A program made the translations under genes and the position numbers. 64,000 bases of DNA from Nocardioides panacis. Its GTDB lineage: Bacteria > Actinomycetota > Actinomycetes > Propionibacteriales > Nocardioidaceae. Under the pieces are notes generated by a model. It was not told the DNA's origin. It saw nothing but the letters and a program-made list of their open reading frames with translations, and searched no databases. The stretch covers positions 1,674,001 to 1,738,000 of the forward strand of contig NZ_CP077062.1 in assembly GCF_019039255.1 (NCBI RefSeq), given 5' to 3'. This document shows, in pieces, positions 54,294 through 63,265 of the stretch. Within the stretch, counting starts at the first letter, position 1; each line of letters opens with the position of its first letter.

Positions 54294-54342
54294 CCAAGGT
54301 CGCCGAAAAGCGGTCCGCCGACGCTCGTGCAAGGGTGTGGCC

Positions 54343-54870
54343 ATGGCAGGTGAAGCGGCTCGGGGTCGTGAGGGCGTGCTTGAAACGGATCGTCTGCTGC
54401 TGCGGCCGTGGCGGGTAGACGAGGCCGGTATTCAGCGTGAGATGTGGGCTGAACGCGACCCGCGGGTGCCGCCGCACCGCCGCATCGACGCGGACGGACA
54501 TCCCACGGTCGCAGATTTCGAGGAGGCGATCCGCGCCAACCAGCCGTCCTCGCTCGGGTTGCTGGCGGTCGAGCGGGAGGTCGAGGGCGACGCCATCGGG
54601 TACTGCGGCCTGGTCGACAGCGGACGAGGGACGCACGAGCCGGAACTGGCGTTCGAGTTCCTGCGTCGCTGCTGGGGGCAGGGATACGCAACCGAGGCGT
54701 CCTGGGCGGTGCTGGACTGGGCGAGAACGTCCGGGTACGAGCGACTGTGGGCATCCGTCTGGGACTGGAACACCGCCTCGCGCCGCGTGCTGGCGAAGAT
54801 CGGGTTCACCGAGACCGACCGCGAGGAAGCGAACTACGGGACCAACCTGGTCACCACGAGACGGCTCTGA
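54343..54870 (+). CDS. GNAT-family N-acetyltransferase (copy 2)
   Basis: This 175-residue acetyltransferase has the same length as, and is highly similar to, the one at 1586-2113 (ETDRLLLRPWRVDEAGIQREM, ANQPSSLGLLAVERE, RRCWGQGYATEASWAVLDW, NTASRRVLAKIGFTETDREE). The acetyl-CoA loop is kept, so it should be active. The ATG at 54343 has no strong ribosome site. The full divergent phosphatase gene of copy 1 is reduced here to an 89-bp scrap, so this copy is probably the derived one. Confidence 0.85.
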   Translation: MAGEAARGREGVLETDRLLLRPWRVDEAGIQREMWAERDPRVPPHRRIDADGHPTVADFEEAIRANQPSSLGLLAVEREVEGDAIGYCGLVDSGRGTHEPELAFEFLRRCWGQGYATEASWAVLDWARTSGYERLWASVWDWNTASRRVLAKIGFTETDREEANYGTNLVTTRRL

Positions 54871-55780
54871 CCCACGCCGTCTCATCGGGCGTGAGAACGG
54901 GTAGTCGGCCATCTGTACGCCGCCCTGCGCGCGGTCAGCATGTCGACCCGTTAGGCGCGTTCGCTCGTCAGTCGCTGGTGGGAGAGCTGGAACTCTTGCC
55001 CCACCCTCCCTGGCGAAGCTTGTCAACGAACAGCCGGCAGCCGTGCCCCTGCGCGCGCTCCGCGCGCAGCTCTGCACCGACGCACCTGGCACTCGATGTA
55101 CCCGATGCTGCAAATCACGCGAGCGTGCAGACCTCTAGGGCAACTGGGACCGTTGGCTGCCCTGCGACGGCGCCCGGCTCCGGCGCACGAGATACGACTA
55201 CCGCTCGACCCACACTTCCTGGACGTCGCCGAGTTCCATGCCCGTCGCACCGAAGGTCGTCGTGACGACCTTCCGTACGTGAGGCGTAGCGTTCGCGCTT
55301 CCAACGAAGCACATCGGAAACGAGGTCGCGCAGATTGGAACTTCGTCCTGAGCGAATTGGAAGCGCGGCCAAACGAAGTTCGTCTGACGCAGGGACGTAA
55401 GGGGTCGTGTAGACGACTCGGGATGCAGAAGCTTCAGGTCTGCTCATGGGATCGCGCACTGCGCGCTCAGCGGCTCAAGGCGTCTCAACGGCCCTGCAGG
55501 GTGCGAATGAGCTCGAGGAGGGCCTGGCCGGCCGGGAACATGACCTCGCTTCGCCGCGGGAGCGGCTGCGCGCGAAGGTCACCTCGAGCAGCTCGAGTGC
55601 GAGCAGCCGGTCGTCCTCAACGCGCTCGTCCCGAAGAGGGTCAGCCGTAGGGGCCAACGTGGTGGTCGTCCGGGTTGAGCTCGCCCGCCACACCGTTTGC
55701 CCAACGGGCCGGACGGCGCAAACAACACGTGGTCCGGTGGCCGTCGCGGGCCCCACCGTGCAGACGTGGCCCGTCGGCGG
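54871..55780. other. Gene-poor 0.9 kb
   Basis: No intact gene is seen in these 910 bases. A 49-bp repeat copy lies at 55089-55137. A minus-strand frame near 55500-55640 (LRDERVEDDRLLALELLEVT, then FPAGQALLELIRTLQGR in another frame) may be the decayed end of a regulator. Confidence 0.45.
55089..55137 (-). repeat. 49-bp dispersed intergenic repeat, copy B
   Basis: Reverse complement matches 12616-12664 at 42 of 49 positions (TAGAGGTCTGCACGCTCG at the start, ATCGAGTGC at the end). Confidence 0.75.
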
Positions 55781-57152
55781 TCAGGCAGTCGATCGGACCG
55801 GGTGGCGCCAGCACGTCTGACCTGCCTCGGGGACCCGGTTCCGGCAGGGACCCTTGGGGGTGGGCTCCCCGCAGCGATGTACAAGCACCGGGGCCACGGT
55901 GCCGTTCGTGTCGCTGGAGTCCTCGGTAGTTGCCGGACCACGGGCGTCGGGCCGTTCCAGCAGCGGGGCCCGGGTACGTGGCCCTGCCTCCGCTCCGAAC
56001 GACAGCAGCGTCAGCAGGTCGTCGGCCTGATACAACGGCGTCCTGCGGTATTTGCCCGTCGCGGGGGTGAGGACGTCGATGTTCTGCAGCTGATGGACGA
56101 GCTGCTGCGCGCGTCGCGGGGACACCTCGAGCTGTCCCGCCAGGAACGTCGTCGACACCACGGGGTTCTCGGCGACGACGTCGAGCGCACGGTGCAGCGA
56201 CGCGTCGCCACGCACGCCGTCGAGCGCCCCTCGCCACCGATCGAGCAGGGCGATGGCGGCGTCAGCGAACGTCCCCGCGGCCACGGTGGCCGACTCGACG
56301 TAGGCCAGGAACCGGCTGACGTAGTCGTTCAGCGCCGCTAGGCGGTCGTCTCCGGTGTACCGGTACTGGGTCAGTGCCTCGACGTATCCGGGCACGTCGT
56401 TTCGCAAGGCCGTGGAGAGTGGGATGACGCCGTCGTCGATGAGGCCGGCGCGCCTGAGGACGCCGTGGACCAGCGCTCGTCCGACGCGACCGTTGCCGTC
56501 CTCGAATGGGTGGATCGTCTCGAACTGCGCGTGGACGACCGCGGCCAGAACCAGCGGTAGGTCACCTGAGGTGTTCGCGTAGGTGAGCAGATCCTCCACG
56601 TAGGCGTGCACGGCGGCCCCGGGGGGTGCCGCGTAGTCGGCGTTGAGCTTGTTGGTGCCCCCCGATCCAGACCTGCTCGCGGCGATAGCCCTCCTGGTGC
56701 CACGGGAGGAGCGTCTGGTGGATGGTCCACAAGTGCTCGTGCTTCCACTGGCCGGCGCCCAGTACGTCGATCGCATCTTTCATCGCGGCGACGTTCCGCA
56801 CGATCTGGCTGGCGGCGTGCGGCGCTGCCTCCGCGTAGACCTGCGCCACCGCGACGTCTCGAGGAGTCGCACGGATGCCCTCGATCCACGACGACGAGAT
56901 CGACTCGGAGCGCAGCGCGGTCGAGTACAGCGCCGGCAGCGGGTTCGCCCGCAGACGACCGCCGAGGCGAGCAACCGCCGTCGAGACCTCCGCTGCCTGC
57001 TCCAACGTGGCTCCCGACAGCGCGTTCGACACGTCCGCGAGCAGGTCCGGGTGGTACCGCAGGTAGCTGCCGCCCTGCCGCTCGGCACGGCTCAGGCCAG
57101 CGAAGTCGGCTGCGACTTGCACCCTCTCCCAGTGAGCCACGGTAACCACCAT
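55781..57152 (-). CDS. fic: Fic family protein with C-terminal zinc-ribbon-like tail (frameshifted)
   Basis: This is a ~456-residue Fic AMP-transferase-type protein. The N-terminal region has the inhibitory helix SSWIEG ((S/T)xxxE(G/N)), so it is a class II, self-inhibited Fic. The catalytic loop HPFEDGNGRVGRAL is fully conserved. A winged-helix-like region (VSTTFLAGQLEVSPRRAQQLVHQL, then TGKYRRTPLYQ) follows. The C-terminus has CGEPTPKGPC..GQTCWRH, a Cys/His set like small zinc-ribbon tails (DUF5763-type). A C6 run at 56658-56663 (plus strand) has one extra base; five would join the halves (VWIGGTNKLNADY). The start at 57152 lies 8 bases from a perfect palindrome, which is presumably its own operator. 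Confidence 0.85.
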
Positions 57153-57159
57153 CCTTATC

Positions 57160-57188
57160 CGCGAACAATCATACTATGATTGTTCGCG
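57160..57188. promoter_or_regulatory. Perfect 14+1+14 palindrome (fic operator)
   Basis: Arms CGCGAACAATCATA and TATGATTGTTCGCG flank a single C at 57174. It is 8 bases upstream of the fic start and covers the ATG (57176) of the opposing CHAD gene. TATGAT-type boxes inside it may be the -10 elements, so a bound regulator would block both genes. Confidence 0.75.
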
Positions 57189-57736
57189 AACGTGTAACGC
57201 TGGCAACCAGCCCCCGCGCCCTCAAGGTTCTGGACTCCGAGCGCTACCACCAGGTCCTCATCGACCTCGACCGGCTCGTGACCGCACCACCGTGGACACG
57301 CAAGGCGGCCCGACCAGCGGCCAAGGTTCTGCCCCAGCGGGCCGCGCGGGCATACGCCCGGCTGGAGCAGCTGGTGTCCGCTGTGCACGGTGCCCCCGAC
57401 ACCGCCGAGCGCGACGAACACCTGCACGAAGCCCGCAAGGCCGCCAAGAAGGCCCGCTACGCCGGCGAGACCATGGTCGAGTTCTTCGGCAAGCCCGCCG
57501 ATCGGTTCGCCCAGGCGATGGAGAACGTGCAGGAAGAACTGGGCGAGCACCAAGACAGCGTCGTGATGCGCACCCGGCTCGAGCAGCTGGCGCGCGAAGA
57601 GCCCTCTCCCGCCGCGGCGTTCGCCTACGGCCGCCTGCACGCCCAGGAGGAGCAGCGCGGCCAGCTCGCCGTCGACCGTTTCGAGACCGTCTGGCGCAAG
57701 GCCTCCAAGAAGTCCCTGCGCTCCTGGATGAACTGA
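57176..57736 (+). CDS. CHAD-domain protein, N-terminally truncated
   Basis: This is a 186-residue protein corresponding to the C-terminal half of a CHAD domain: LDSERYHQVLIDLDRLV, LHEARKAAKKARYAGE and LGEHQDSVVMRTRL with the conserved His/Arg/Lys positions that bind polyphosphate. Full CHAD proteins are about 250 residues or more and are often preceded by a CYTH domain; that part is missing. The only start (57176) lies within the fic palindrome, so the fic unit appears to have landed inside a former CHAD or CYTH-CHAD gene. The residual gene is probably non-functional or under the palindrome's control. Confidence 0.75.
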   Translation: MIVRERVTLATSPRALKVLDSERYHQVLIDLDRLVTAPPWTRKAARPAAKVLPQRAARAYARLEQLVSAVHGAPDTAERDEHLHEARKAAKKARYAGETMVEFFGKPADRFAQAMENVQEELGEHQDSVVMRTRLEQLAREEPSPAAAFAYGRLHAQEEQRGQLAVDRFETVWRKASKKSLRSWMN

Positions 57737-57929
57737 CAAACCGAGCGGCGGGCGCCAGACAGGCGGCCGCGCACACTCCGTCCAGTCGCGCCCTCGAATG
57801 GGATCGACGAGACGGCTGACCTCTGGGCCGGCCATGTCGGTCGAGGGCCCGGGTGGTGGCGTCCCTCGGGATGAGGGCGGACGATGGAGGCAGACCACGG
57901 CTGCGGTCTCGAACGGGGGTGTGTGAGCG

Positions 57930-58913
57930 GTGGCACGAGTCGCGACATGGAACCTGGAGAACCTGTTCCGGCCCGGTGGCGGGTCCGGTGCCCCGACGAC
58001 CACGGCCGCGTACGACGCGAAGCTGACCGCGTTGGCCGGCACCATCGGACGGCTCGACGCGGACGTGCTCGCGGTACAGGAGGTCGGTGACCCGGCCGCC
58101 CTCCAAGACCTGGTCGACCTGCTGCCCGGCAGCTGGCACGGCGGGGTCGCGGACCCCGACGGCCGCGGGATCCGGGTCGGGGTGATCTCCAAGCTGCCGC
58201 TGACATCGCTAGAGCAGGTTCGGACGTTCGCGGCCAAGCTCGCCCCGGTGCAGGTCGACGACACCGGGAAGACCATCACCCAGCTCGGCCGGCCGGCGCT
58301 GCGCGCCCGGGTCCAGGCCGGCGGGGTCGACATCGACGTGGTCTCGGTGCACCTGAAGTCGAAACTGCTCTCCTTCCCCGGTGACCGGTTCAGCCCGCAC
58401 GACGAGGACGAACGCGCCCGGTACGCGGTCTACGCGCTACACCGACGGTCCGCCGAGGCCGCCGGGGTCCGCTCCTACGTGACCGGGCTCCTTGATGGCC
58501 AGGGCCTGGACCGGGCGGTCGTGGTGGCCGGCGACCTGAACGACGAGCCGGAAGCAGCGACCACCCAGGTTCTGCTCGGACCACCCGGCTCGGAGTGGGG
58601 CACACCGGGCTACGAACGACCGGACGCCGGGGACCGGGCCCGGCTGTGGAACCTGGCCATGCGGATCGACGCGACACAGCGATACTCGCGCAAGTACCGC
58701 GGCCGGTTGGAACTGATCGACCACCTGATGGTCAGCGACGCGCTCCGGGGCAAGGTCACCGCGGTGACGGCAGGCGACCCGGACCCGGCCGCGCCAGCGT
58801 CAGGGGCCCACCCGACCGGAGGGGATGTGCCGTCGGTGACGGACAACCCCCACGAACGCACGGATGCTCCCGGGTCCGACCACCGGCCGGTGATGCTCAC
58901 CCTGGACTTGTGA
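57930..58913 (+). CDS. Endonuclease/exonuclease/phosphatase family protein
   Basis: This 327-residue protein has the EEP (DNase I/AP-endonuclease/inositol-phosphatase) fold. Motifs in order: TWNLENLFRP (metal Asn), DADVLAVQEVGD (metal Glu), VDIDVVSVHLKSK, VVAGDLNDEPEA (catalytic Asp/Asn) and SDHRPVMLTLDL (Asp/His at the C-terminus). All catalytic residues are kept. There is no signal peptide. The GTG at 57930 has GGGGGTGTG before it. The substrate may be nucleic acid or a phosphoester; proximity to the Fic and CBASS genes is suggestive but not proof of a defence role. Confidence 0.85.
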   Translation: MARVATWNLENLFRPGGGSGAPTTTAAYDAKLTALAGTIGRLDADVLAVQEVGDPAALQDLVDLLPGSWHGGVADPDGRGIRVGVISKLPLTSLEQVRTFAAKLAPVQVDDTGKTITQLGRPALRARVQAGGVDIDVVSVHLKSKLLSFPGDRFSPHDEDERARYAVYALHRRSAEAAGVRSYVTGLLDGQGLDRAVVVAGDLNDEPEAATTQVLLGPPGSEWGTPGYERPDAGDRARLWNLAMRIDATQRYSRKYRGRLELIDHLMVSDALRGKVTAVTAGDPDPAAPASGAHPTGGDVPSVTDNPHERTDAPGSDHRPVMLTLDL

Positions 58914-59083
58914 GCCTCACGCCGCCCCTGAAAGATCCGGGACGCTGTCCGTAGCCCATCCGGCACCTGCCCCTGCCGATCTGCAGGATGCCGGAACCCG
59001 TCGAGGCCGATCGCAACACGAGCCCTCCACAAGTGGCGAAGAAGGCCACGACCCCGGTCGGCGCCGGCTCTACCTTCAACATC

Positions 59084-59476
59084 ATGGACCAGACGCCACC
59101 GCCACCGGTCGACGGCATCAGCGGGGCAGAGGCCGCCGACATCCTCGGCATCGCCGAGCTCAGCGTCTCCCGCCTCGTCCACAGCGGCGTCCTCCGCAAG
59201 GCTGTTCGTGGCCAACGTCACGGTCTCGAGCGCGCCGAGGTTGAACGACTCGCCCTCGAACGGTGGAGGCCGGGCAGACCGTACTGGGTCACGGCCTTAG
59301 ACGCCGCCGACATCCTCGGTGTGACCCGCCGACGGGTTACCCAGCTCGCCGAGCGCGGGTTCCTACCCGCCGTTCAACACGAGGGCCGCTGGCTCTTCCG
59401 CCGACACCAGGTCGAGGTCGTCGCGAACGCCCGCGAAGCCCGCAAGCTCCGCGGCACCCTTGGCACCGGCACATGA
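59084..59476 (+). CDS. Helix-turn-helix (excisionase/MerR-like) DNA-binding protein
   Basis: This protein has 130 residues from the ATG at 59084 (a longer start at 58988 exists). It has two HTH_17/excisionase-type units: ISGAEAADILGIAELSVSRLVHSGVLR and WVTALDAADILGVTRRRVTQLAERGFLP, each followed by a short wing. The tandem arrangement is typical of small regulators and recombination-directionality factors. It precedes a decayed gene and the CBASS operon on the same strand. It may regulate neighbouring defence genes or be left over from an integrated element; no integrase is present in the window. Confidence 0.75.
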   Translation: MDQTPPPPVDGISGAEAADILGIAELSVSRLVHSGVLRKAVRGQRHGLERAEVERLALERWRPGRPYWVTALDAADILGVTRRRVTQLAERGFLPAVQHEGRWLFRRHQVEVVANAREARKLRGTLGTGT

Positions 59477-59579
59477 CCCACCTCACCACCGCCCGCGGGG
59501 AACGGGACGTCCAGCGGCCGCTGGACCTGCCGGCGCCACGCCGCCGTCTTGTCGGACCGGGACGGCATGATGGCGCCAT

Positions 59580-59887
59580 GACGTGGGTGCATCCGGCCGT
59601 CAGCGACGACGACCAGCGGGCGGCGTACACCGGCGCATACGACCTGGCGGACTGGTTTGACTGGGTCCCGTTCAAGCTCGCCCGCACCAGCGCGCCCCGG
59701 GAACCAGGCGCATACCTGTTCGGCGAACCAGCCAGCGGCGTCTTCTGGTACGCCGGGTGGGCGGCGAACGCGGCGGCGGTGCTCGCCCGCCGAGCTCGCA
59801 CTAGCGTCCATCGGTCTACTGGACCGGCAGCGGCGCAGCCACGGGCTCGGCGAAGCAGCCCCGGACCGGGCCCTCGCGGACCCCTGA
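59580..59887 (+). pseudogene. Decayed GIY-YIG-like gene
   Basis: WVPFKLARTSAPREPGAYLF and then, after a frameshift, ..GLGEAAPDRALADP followed by a stop match the pattern of GIY-YIG-like proteins (PGVYLFRE..VYVGMAGE..GLGEAALDRALAD). The central YVGxAG part and the C-terminus are damaged or missing. Confidence 0.45.
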
Positions 59888-60191
59888 TGTCGCCACGGGT
59901 CGGCAGGGATCGAGCCAGCGCTGCTGTGCTCCTCCAGCGGCCCGTGCGGGTCGCGGGTCCGGTTCGCCGGCTGGCGATTGACCTGCGCTGCCTCGTGACT
60001 GGGACGTGGGCCGTCCGCTCTCCTCGGCGCCGGCATTGCCCAGGTAGTCGAACTCGCGGGTGCGGAGACCGCTGGGACGGAACTCGCGAGTCGCCTTGAG
60101 CGCATGTTCTGTCGGCGCTCTCCGATACGCTTCGTACAGACGTTCGATCATGCGCACGCGAGCGCGCACACCTGACTGAGGGGGACCCGCG
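59888..60191. other. Gene-free interval before the CBASS operon
   Basis: No secure gene. A minus-strand stretch reading MIERLYEAYRRAPTEHALKATREF may be a remnant. The CBASS promoter should lie in the last ~100 bases; TTGAGC near 60096 and GATACG near 60123 are weak candidates. Confidence 0.35.
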
Positions 60192-61191
60192 GTGACGCAG
60201 CTGGCCAGCTACTTCACGGAGGCGCTGAGCAACATCGAGCCGGGTGACGACGCCAGGAACGCGAAGTCCGCTCACGAGGAGGTGCGTGCGACCCTGCTGA
60301 AGTCCACGGACCTGACCGACTTGGGGATCGACCCTGTGCTGATTGGCTCCTACAAGCGGCACGTCTCGATCCGCCGGGTGAAGGACGTCGACGTCTTCGG
60401 CAGGTTGAAAGATGCCGACTCGGACCTGGCGCCCGGTGCGGCGCTCGACCTCTTCGAGAAGGCGCTCGAGGTGGATTTCGCCGGCCGCATCGAACCCCAG
60501 GCCCGATCGTTCAAGATCGACTTCCCCGACGAAGAGCTCACCGTCGACGTTGTCCCGGCCCGTCCGTCGGGCAACCACTGGGAGATTCCGAAGAAGGAAG
60601 CCCAGGACAAGAGGGCCGGCTGGCTGGCCACGAACCCGCTTCAGTTCAACGAGCTGACCACCGCGGCCAACGCCGAGTTCCTGCTGAACGACAAGGGAAT
60701 TTACGTCCCGACCGTGGAAGCTCGTGCGTCAGGTGCGCCGCAACTACCTGCGCGACGCACATCCCGGCGGCTTCTTCTTCGAGGTGATGACCTATTGGGC
60801 GTTTGTCGACGGCGCCCCGAAGGAGACCAGCCAGGCCGCATACCTGGTGTTCGCTCTCGAGCAGATCGTCGAGACACTCGTCCAGGTGGCGGAGAACGGC
60901 CTGGCCGACCCCACCTTGCCGGACAAGATCATCAGCACGCGCGCCGACGCCGCCGATCTGGAGCACGCGACGGCCCGGCTCACGGAGGCCCGCGACCTGG
61001 CCGCCGAGGCGTTGCGCGATGAGGACGACTGCGCCTCTGCGCTCAAGTGGCAGGAGCTGCTCGGCCTGACGACCGAGGACGAGGAGGTCTTTCCCCTCCC
61101 GGAGTACTGCAACCCGGACGGGTCGACCAAGAAGTCGGATGCGCTGCCGGGGGCGTTGGTCTCGCCCGCGGGGACCGGCCGCTACGCCTGA
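60192..61191 (+). CDS. CBASS CD-NTase (SMODS-type cyclic-oligonucleotide synthase), frameshifted
   Basis: This is a 332-residue (after repair) nucleotidyltransferase that makes cyclic di- or oligonucleotide signals when phage is sensed. The polymerase-beta-like core shows GSYKRHVSI (GS motif), KDVDVFGRL (first two Asp metal ligands) and ELTVDVVPARP (third Asp). The helical C-terminal domain follows (VRQVRRNYLRDA, FFFEVMTYWAFVDG, AYLVFALEQIVETL, ending GTGRYA). One extra G near 60716 (GTGGAAG for GTGAAG) breaks the frame. The GTG at 60192 is preceded by GAGGGGGACC. The short C-terminal tail may be the site conjugated by Cap2. It is followed two bases later by cap2. The clade and product cannot be told from sequence alone. 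Confidence 0.85.
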
Positions 61192-61193
61192 TC

Positions 61194-62772
61194 GTGACCT
61201 TTCAGTTGCCGGGAGACATCGCCCTGCTCCGCGCTGGCCTGCGGCAGGGTCTGGCTGGACTGGGTTTCGCCGATGACGGCGTGCTGCTGCGTGGCCCCGT
61301 GAACTGGAGCGTCCGGGACGGAGAGCCAGCGGTCGCCACCGTCGACATCGAGCTCGATGAACGTTTCCCGTTCGCTCCACCGGTCCTCCGCGTACACGAC
61401 GTTGGGGCGGATGTCCCTCTCACCTGGCACATCGAGCCCGGCGGGGCGCTGTGCCTGTGGGACCGCGCCGACTCGACGCCCGCGGATTGGAGCACTGCCC
61501 GCGCGGTCGTGGCACGGGTTCAAGGCTGGCTGGAGAAGACGGCGGCCGGATGGCCAGACGACAACGACTGCGATCTGGAGCGTTACATCCCCGGCACCCA
61601 AGACCCGGTCCTGGTGCTCTGCGATCTCGTGGAGCTCGGCGACGTCACTGGCTGCGTACAGGTGCTGCCCACCGGCCGCGGAGTGGTGCGCGTCAGCCCG
61701 GAGCAGCGCCCGGTCCCCCCCGAAGACCCGCAAGGGGCGCCGGCGACCGAGGAGCGGGAGCCTGGGGTGGGTCGCGAATGTGGGTGAGCTCGCGCAGCCG
61801 ATCGTCGGGTGGACCGACGTGGCCGCCCTTCTCGATCCAGTGGACACCATCGCGCTCCTCCGTCTGGTGCATGAACACGGTCTGCGGCACCTGCTGCTGC
61901 GCTACACGCGATCAGGTACCCCGGGAACTCTGGCCCTCGTGCTCGAGGCAGCGGGGAACGCCCCAGGAGCCCGGCAGGCAAGCCCACGGGTGCGAAGTTC
62001 GCCGACGGCCGACACCAGCGTGGCCGCGCGAAGACTTCGATCCGGCGTGGGCGCGCCTGAACTCGCGTCATTTCGAGTCGCCATCGTCGGATGCGGTGCG
62101 GTGGGGTCCGCCATGGTGGACCTGCTCTTCCGCAACGGCGTGACCCGGCAGATCCTTCTCGACCCCGACCGGCTGCGACCGGGCAACGTGATCCGGCACC
62201 TCGCGGACGACCGCCACGTGGGTCTGCACAAGGTCCACGCAACCCGCCAACGACTGGGGGAGGTCGGCCTGGTCGTCGATGACGTCGACGCCCGGGTGGA
62301 CGCCATCGGCAGCCCCGGTTCCGCGCTCCTGCTGATGGACGAGGTCGACGCAGTGGTCGATGCGACCGGCGACGAATGGACCACCGCGCTGCTCCGCTGG
62401 GCGGCAGAGTCGACCCAGACCACCGTCGTGTCCGCCGCCGTACAAAGGGAAGGTGGGATCGCCCGCGCTGATCGTTTCCCCGCGCCCGTCGGCGACTACC
62501 TTCCCTCGGTACCTCTCCGCACCGATCTTCCGGCTCCCGGGCGTGAACATGGATGCGGCGACGCCGTGTCGAACACGCCACCCTCCGCGGTCGTCGCCGC
62601 CGCCACTCTGGGGGTGGAGCTCCTGCTGGCCGGGCTCTCCGGCGTTTCGGCGACGCCGGCCTCGCTTCTGCGGGTGCTGCAACCGCAACCCGATGCGCCC
62701 TACGACCGCCTGACGATGCTCACCTCGCCGCCAGCCGCACAGGACCCTCCGGTGACGGGTGCACCTCGGTGA
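61194..62772 (+). CDS. cap2: Cap2, E2-E1 fusion of the CBASS ubiquitin-like system (frameshifted)
   Basis: This is a 526-residue (after repair) fusion. The E2-like domain (residues 1-150) has the strand order FPFAPPVLRV and the active-site Cys in IEPGGALCLWDR. The C-terminal E1-like ThiF domain has the ATP loop VAIVGCGAVGSAMV, DPDRLRPGNVIRH, the adenylation pocket ATGDEWTTALL and a catalytic Cys candidate in REHGCGDAVS. Cap2 proteins conjugate the C-terminus of the CD-NTase to targets to prime it. A C7 run at 61715-61721 has one extra base; with six Cs the E2 and E1 parts join as ..RPVPPKTRKG..GSLGWVANVG. The GTG at 61194 follows the CD-NTase stop by two bases. It is an operon with cap3 and cap4. 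Confidence 0.85.
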
Positions 62773-62781
62773 GGACCAGTC

Positions 62782-63264
62782 ATGGCTGACCGCGGAGCGG
62801 CCGGCGGCCCCTTGCGCGTCGCGATCACGGGTCCGGCCCTGAGCGAGATGCGCGACCAGGATCGGGCCGCGAATGACACCGAGATCGGTGGTCTGCTTCT
62901 CGGTTGGTGGGCCCCCGGCACGATCATCGTGCGGCACGCAATCGTGGTCCGCGACCCTCGCTCGACCGGCACGTCGTGGACGCGGCGGCCGCGGCAGTCC
63001 CGTCGTGCGTTGGCGGATGCTCTCGCGATATTCGAGCATCCATTGCTCGGCTACGTCGGGGACTGGCACTGCCACCCACAGGTCTGCGCTGCCAGCGACC
63101 GAGATCTCGCGTCGCTGCAGCGCACCTCACGGCAGTACCGCTCTCCACTCGCCTTGATCGTGTCCCTGCCCGACGGCACCTGCGACACCAGGGCCGCCCA
63201 AGACGGCATGCTGGTCCCCGTGACCACGGATGATCGACCTGTCCTCGCAGCCGGGGACGCGTGA
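62782..63264 (+). CDS. cap3: Cap3, JAB/MPN metalloprotease of the CBASS system
   Basis: This is a 160-residue JAMM-type isopeptidase that, in type II CBASS, removes the CD-NTase from its conjugates. The zinc motif is complete: the Glu in NDTEIGGLLLGW, HxHP in GDWHCHPQV, and Ser/Asp in ASDRDLASLQ. The ATG at 62782 lies 9 bases after the cap2 stop, and the cap4 start follows its stop by one base, so the genes form a tight operon. Its length is typical of Cap3. Confidence 0.85.
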   Translation: MADRGAAGGPLRVAITGPALSEMRDQDRAANDTEIGGLLLGWWAPGTIIVRHAIVVRDPRSTGTSWTRRPRQSRRALADALAIFEHPLLGYVGDWHCHPQVCAASDRDLASLQRTSRQYRSPLALIVSLPDGTCDTRAAQDGMLVPVTTDDRPVLAAGDA

Positions 63265-63265
63265 C

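Noticed and set aside
54900-55780. A 184-residue plus-strand ORF (55096-55650) as a gene
   Set aside because: Arg-rich composition, no ribosome site, and its start overlaps the dispersed repeat; no recognisable domain.
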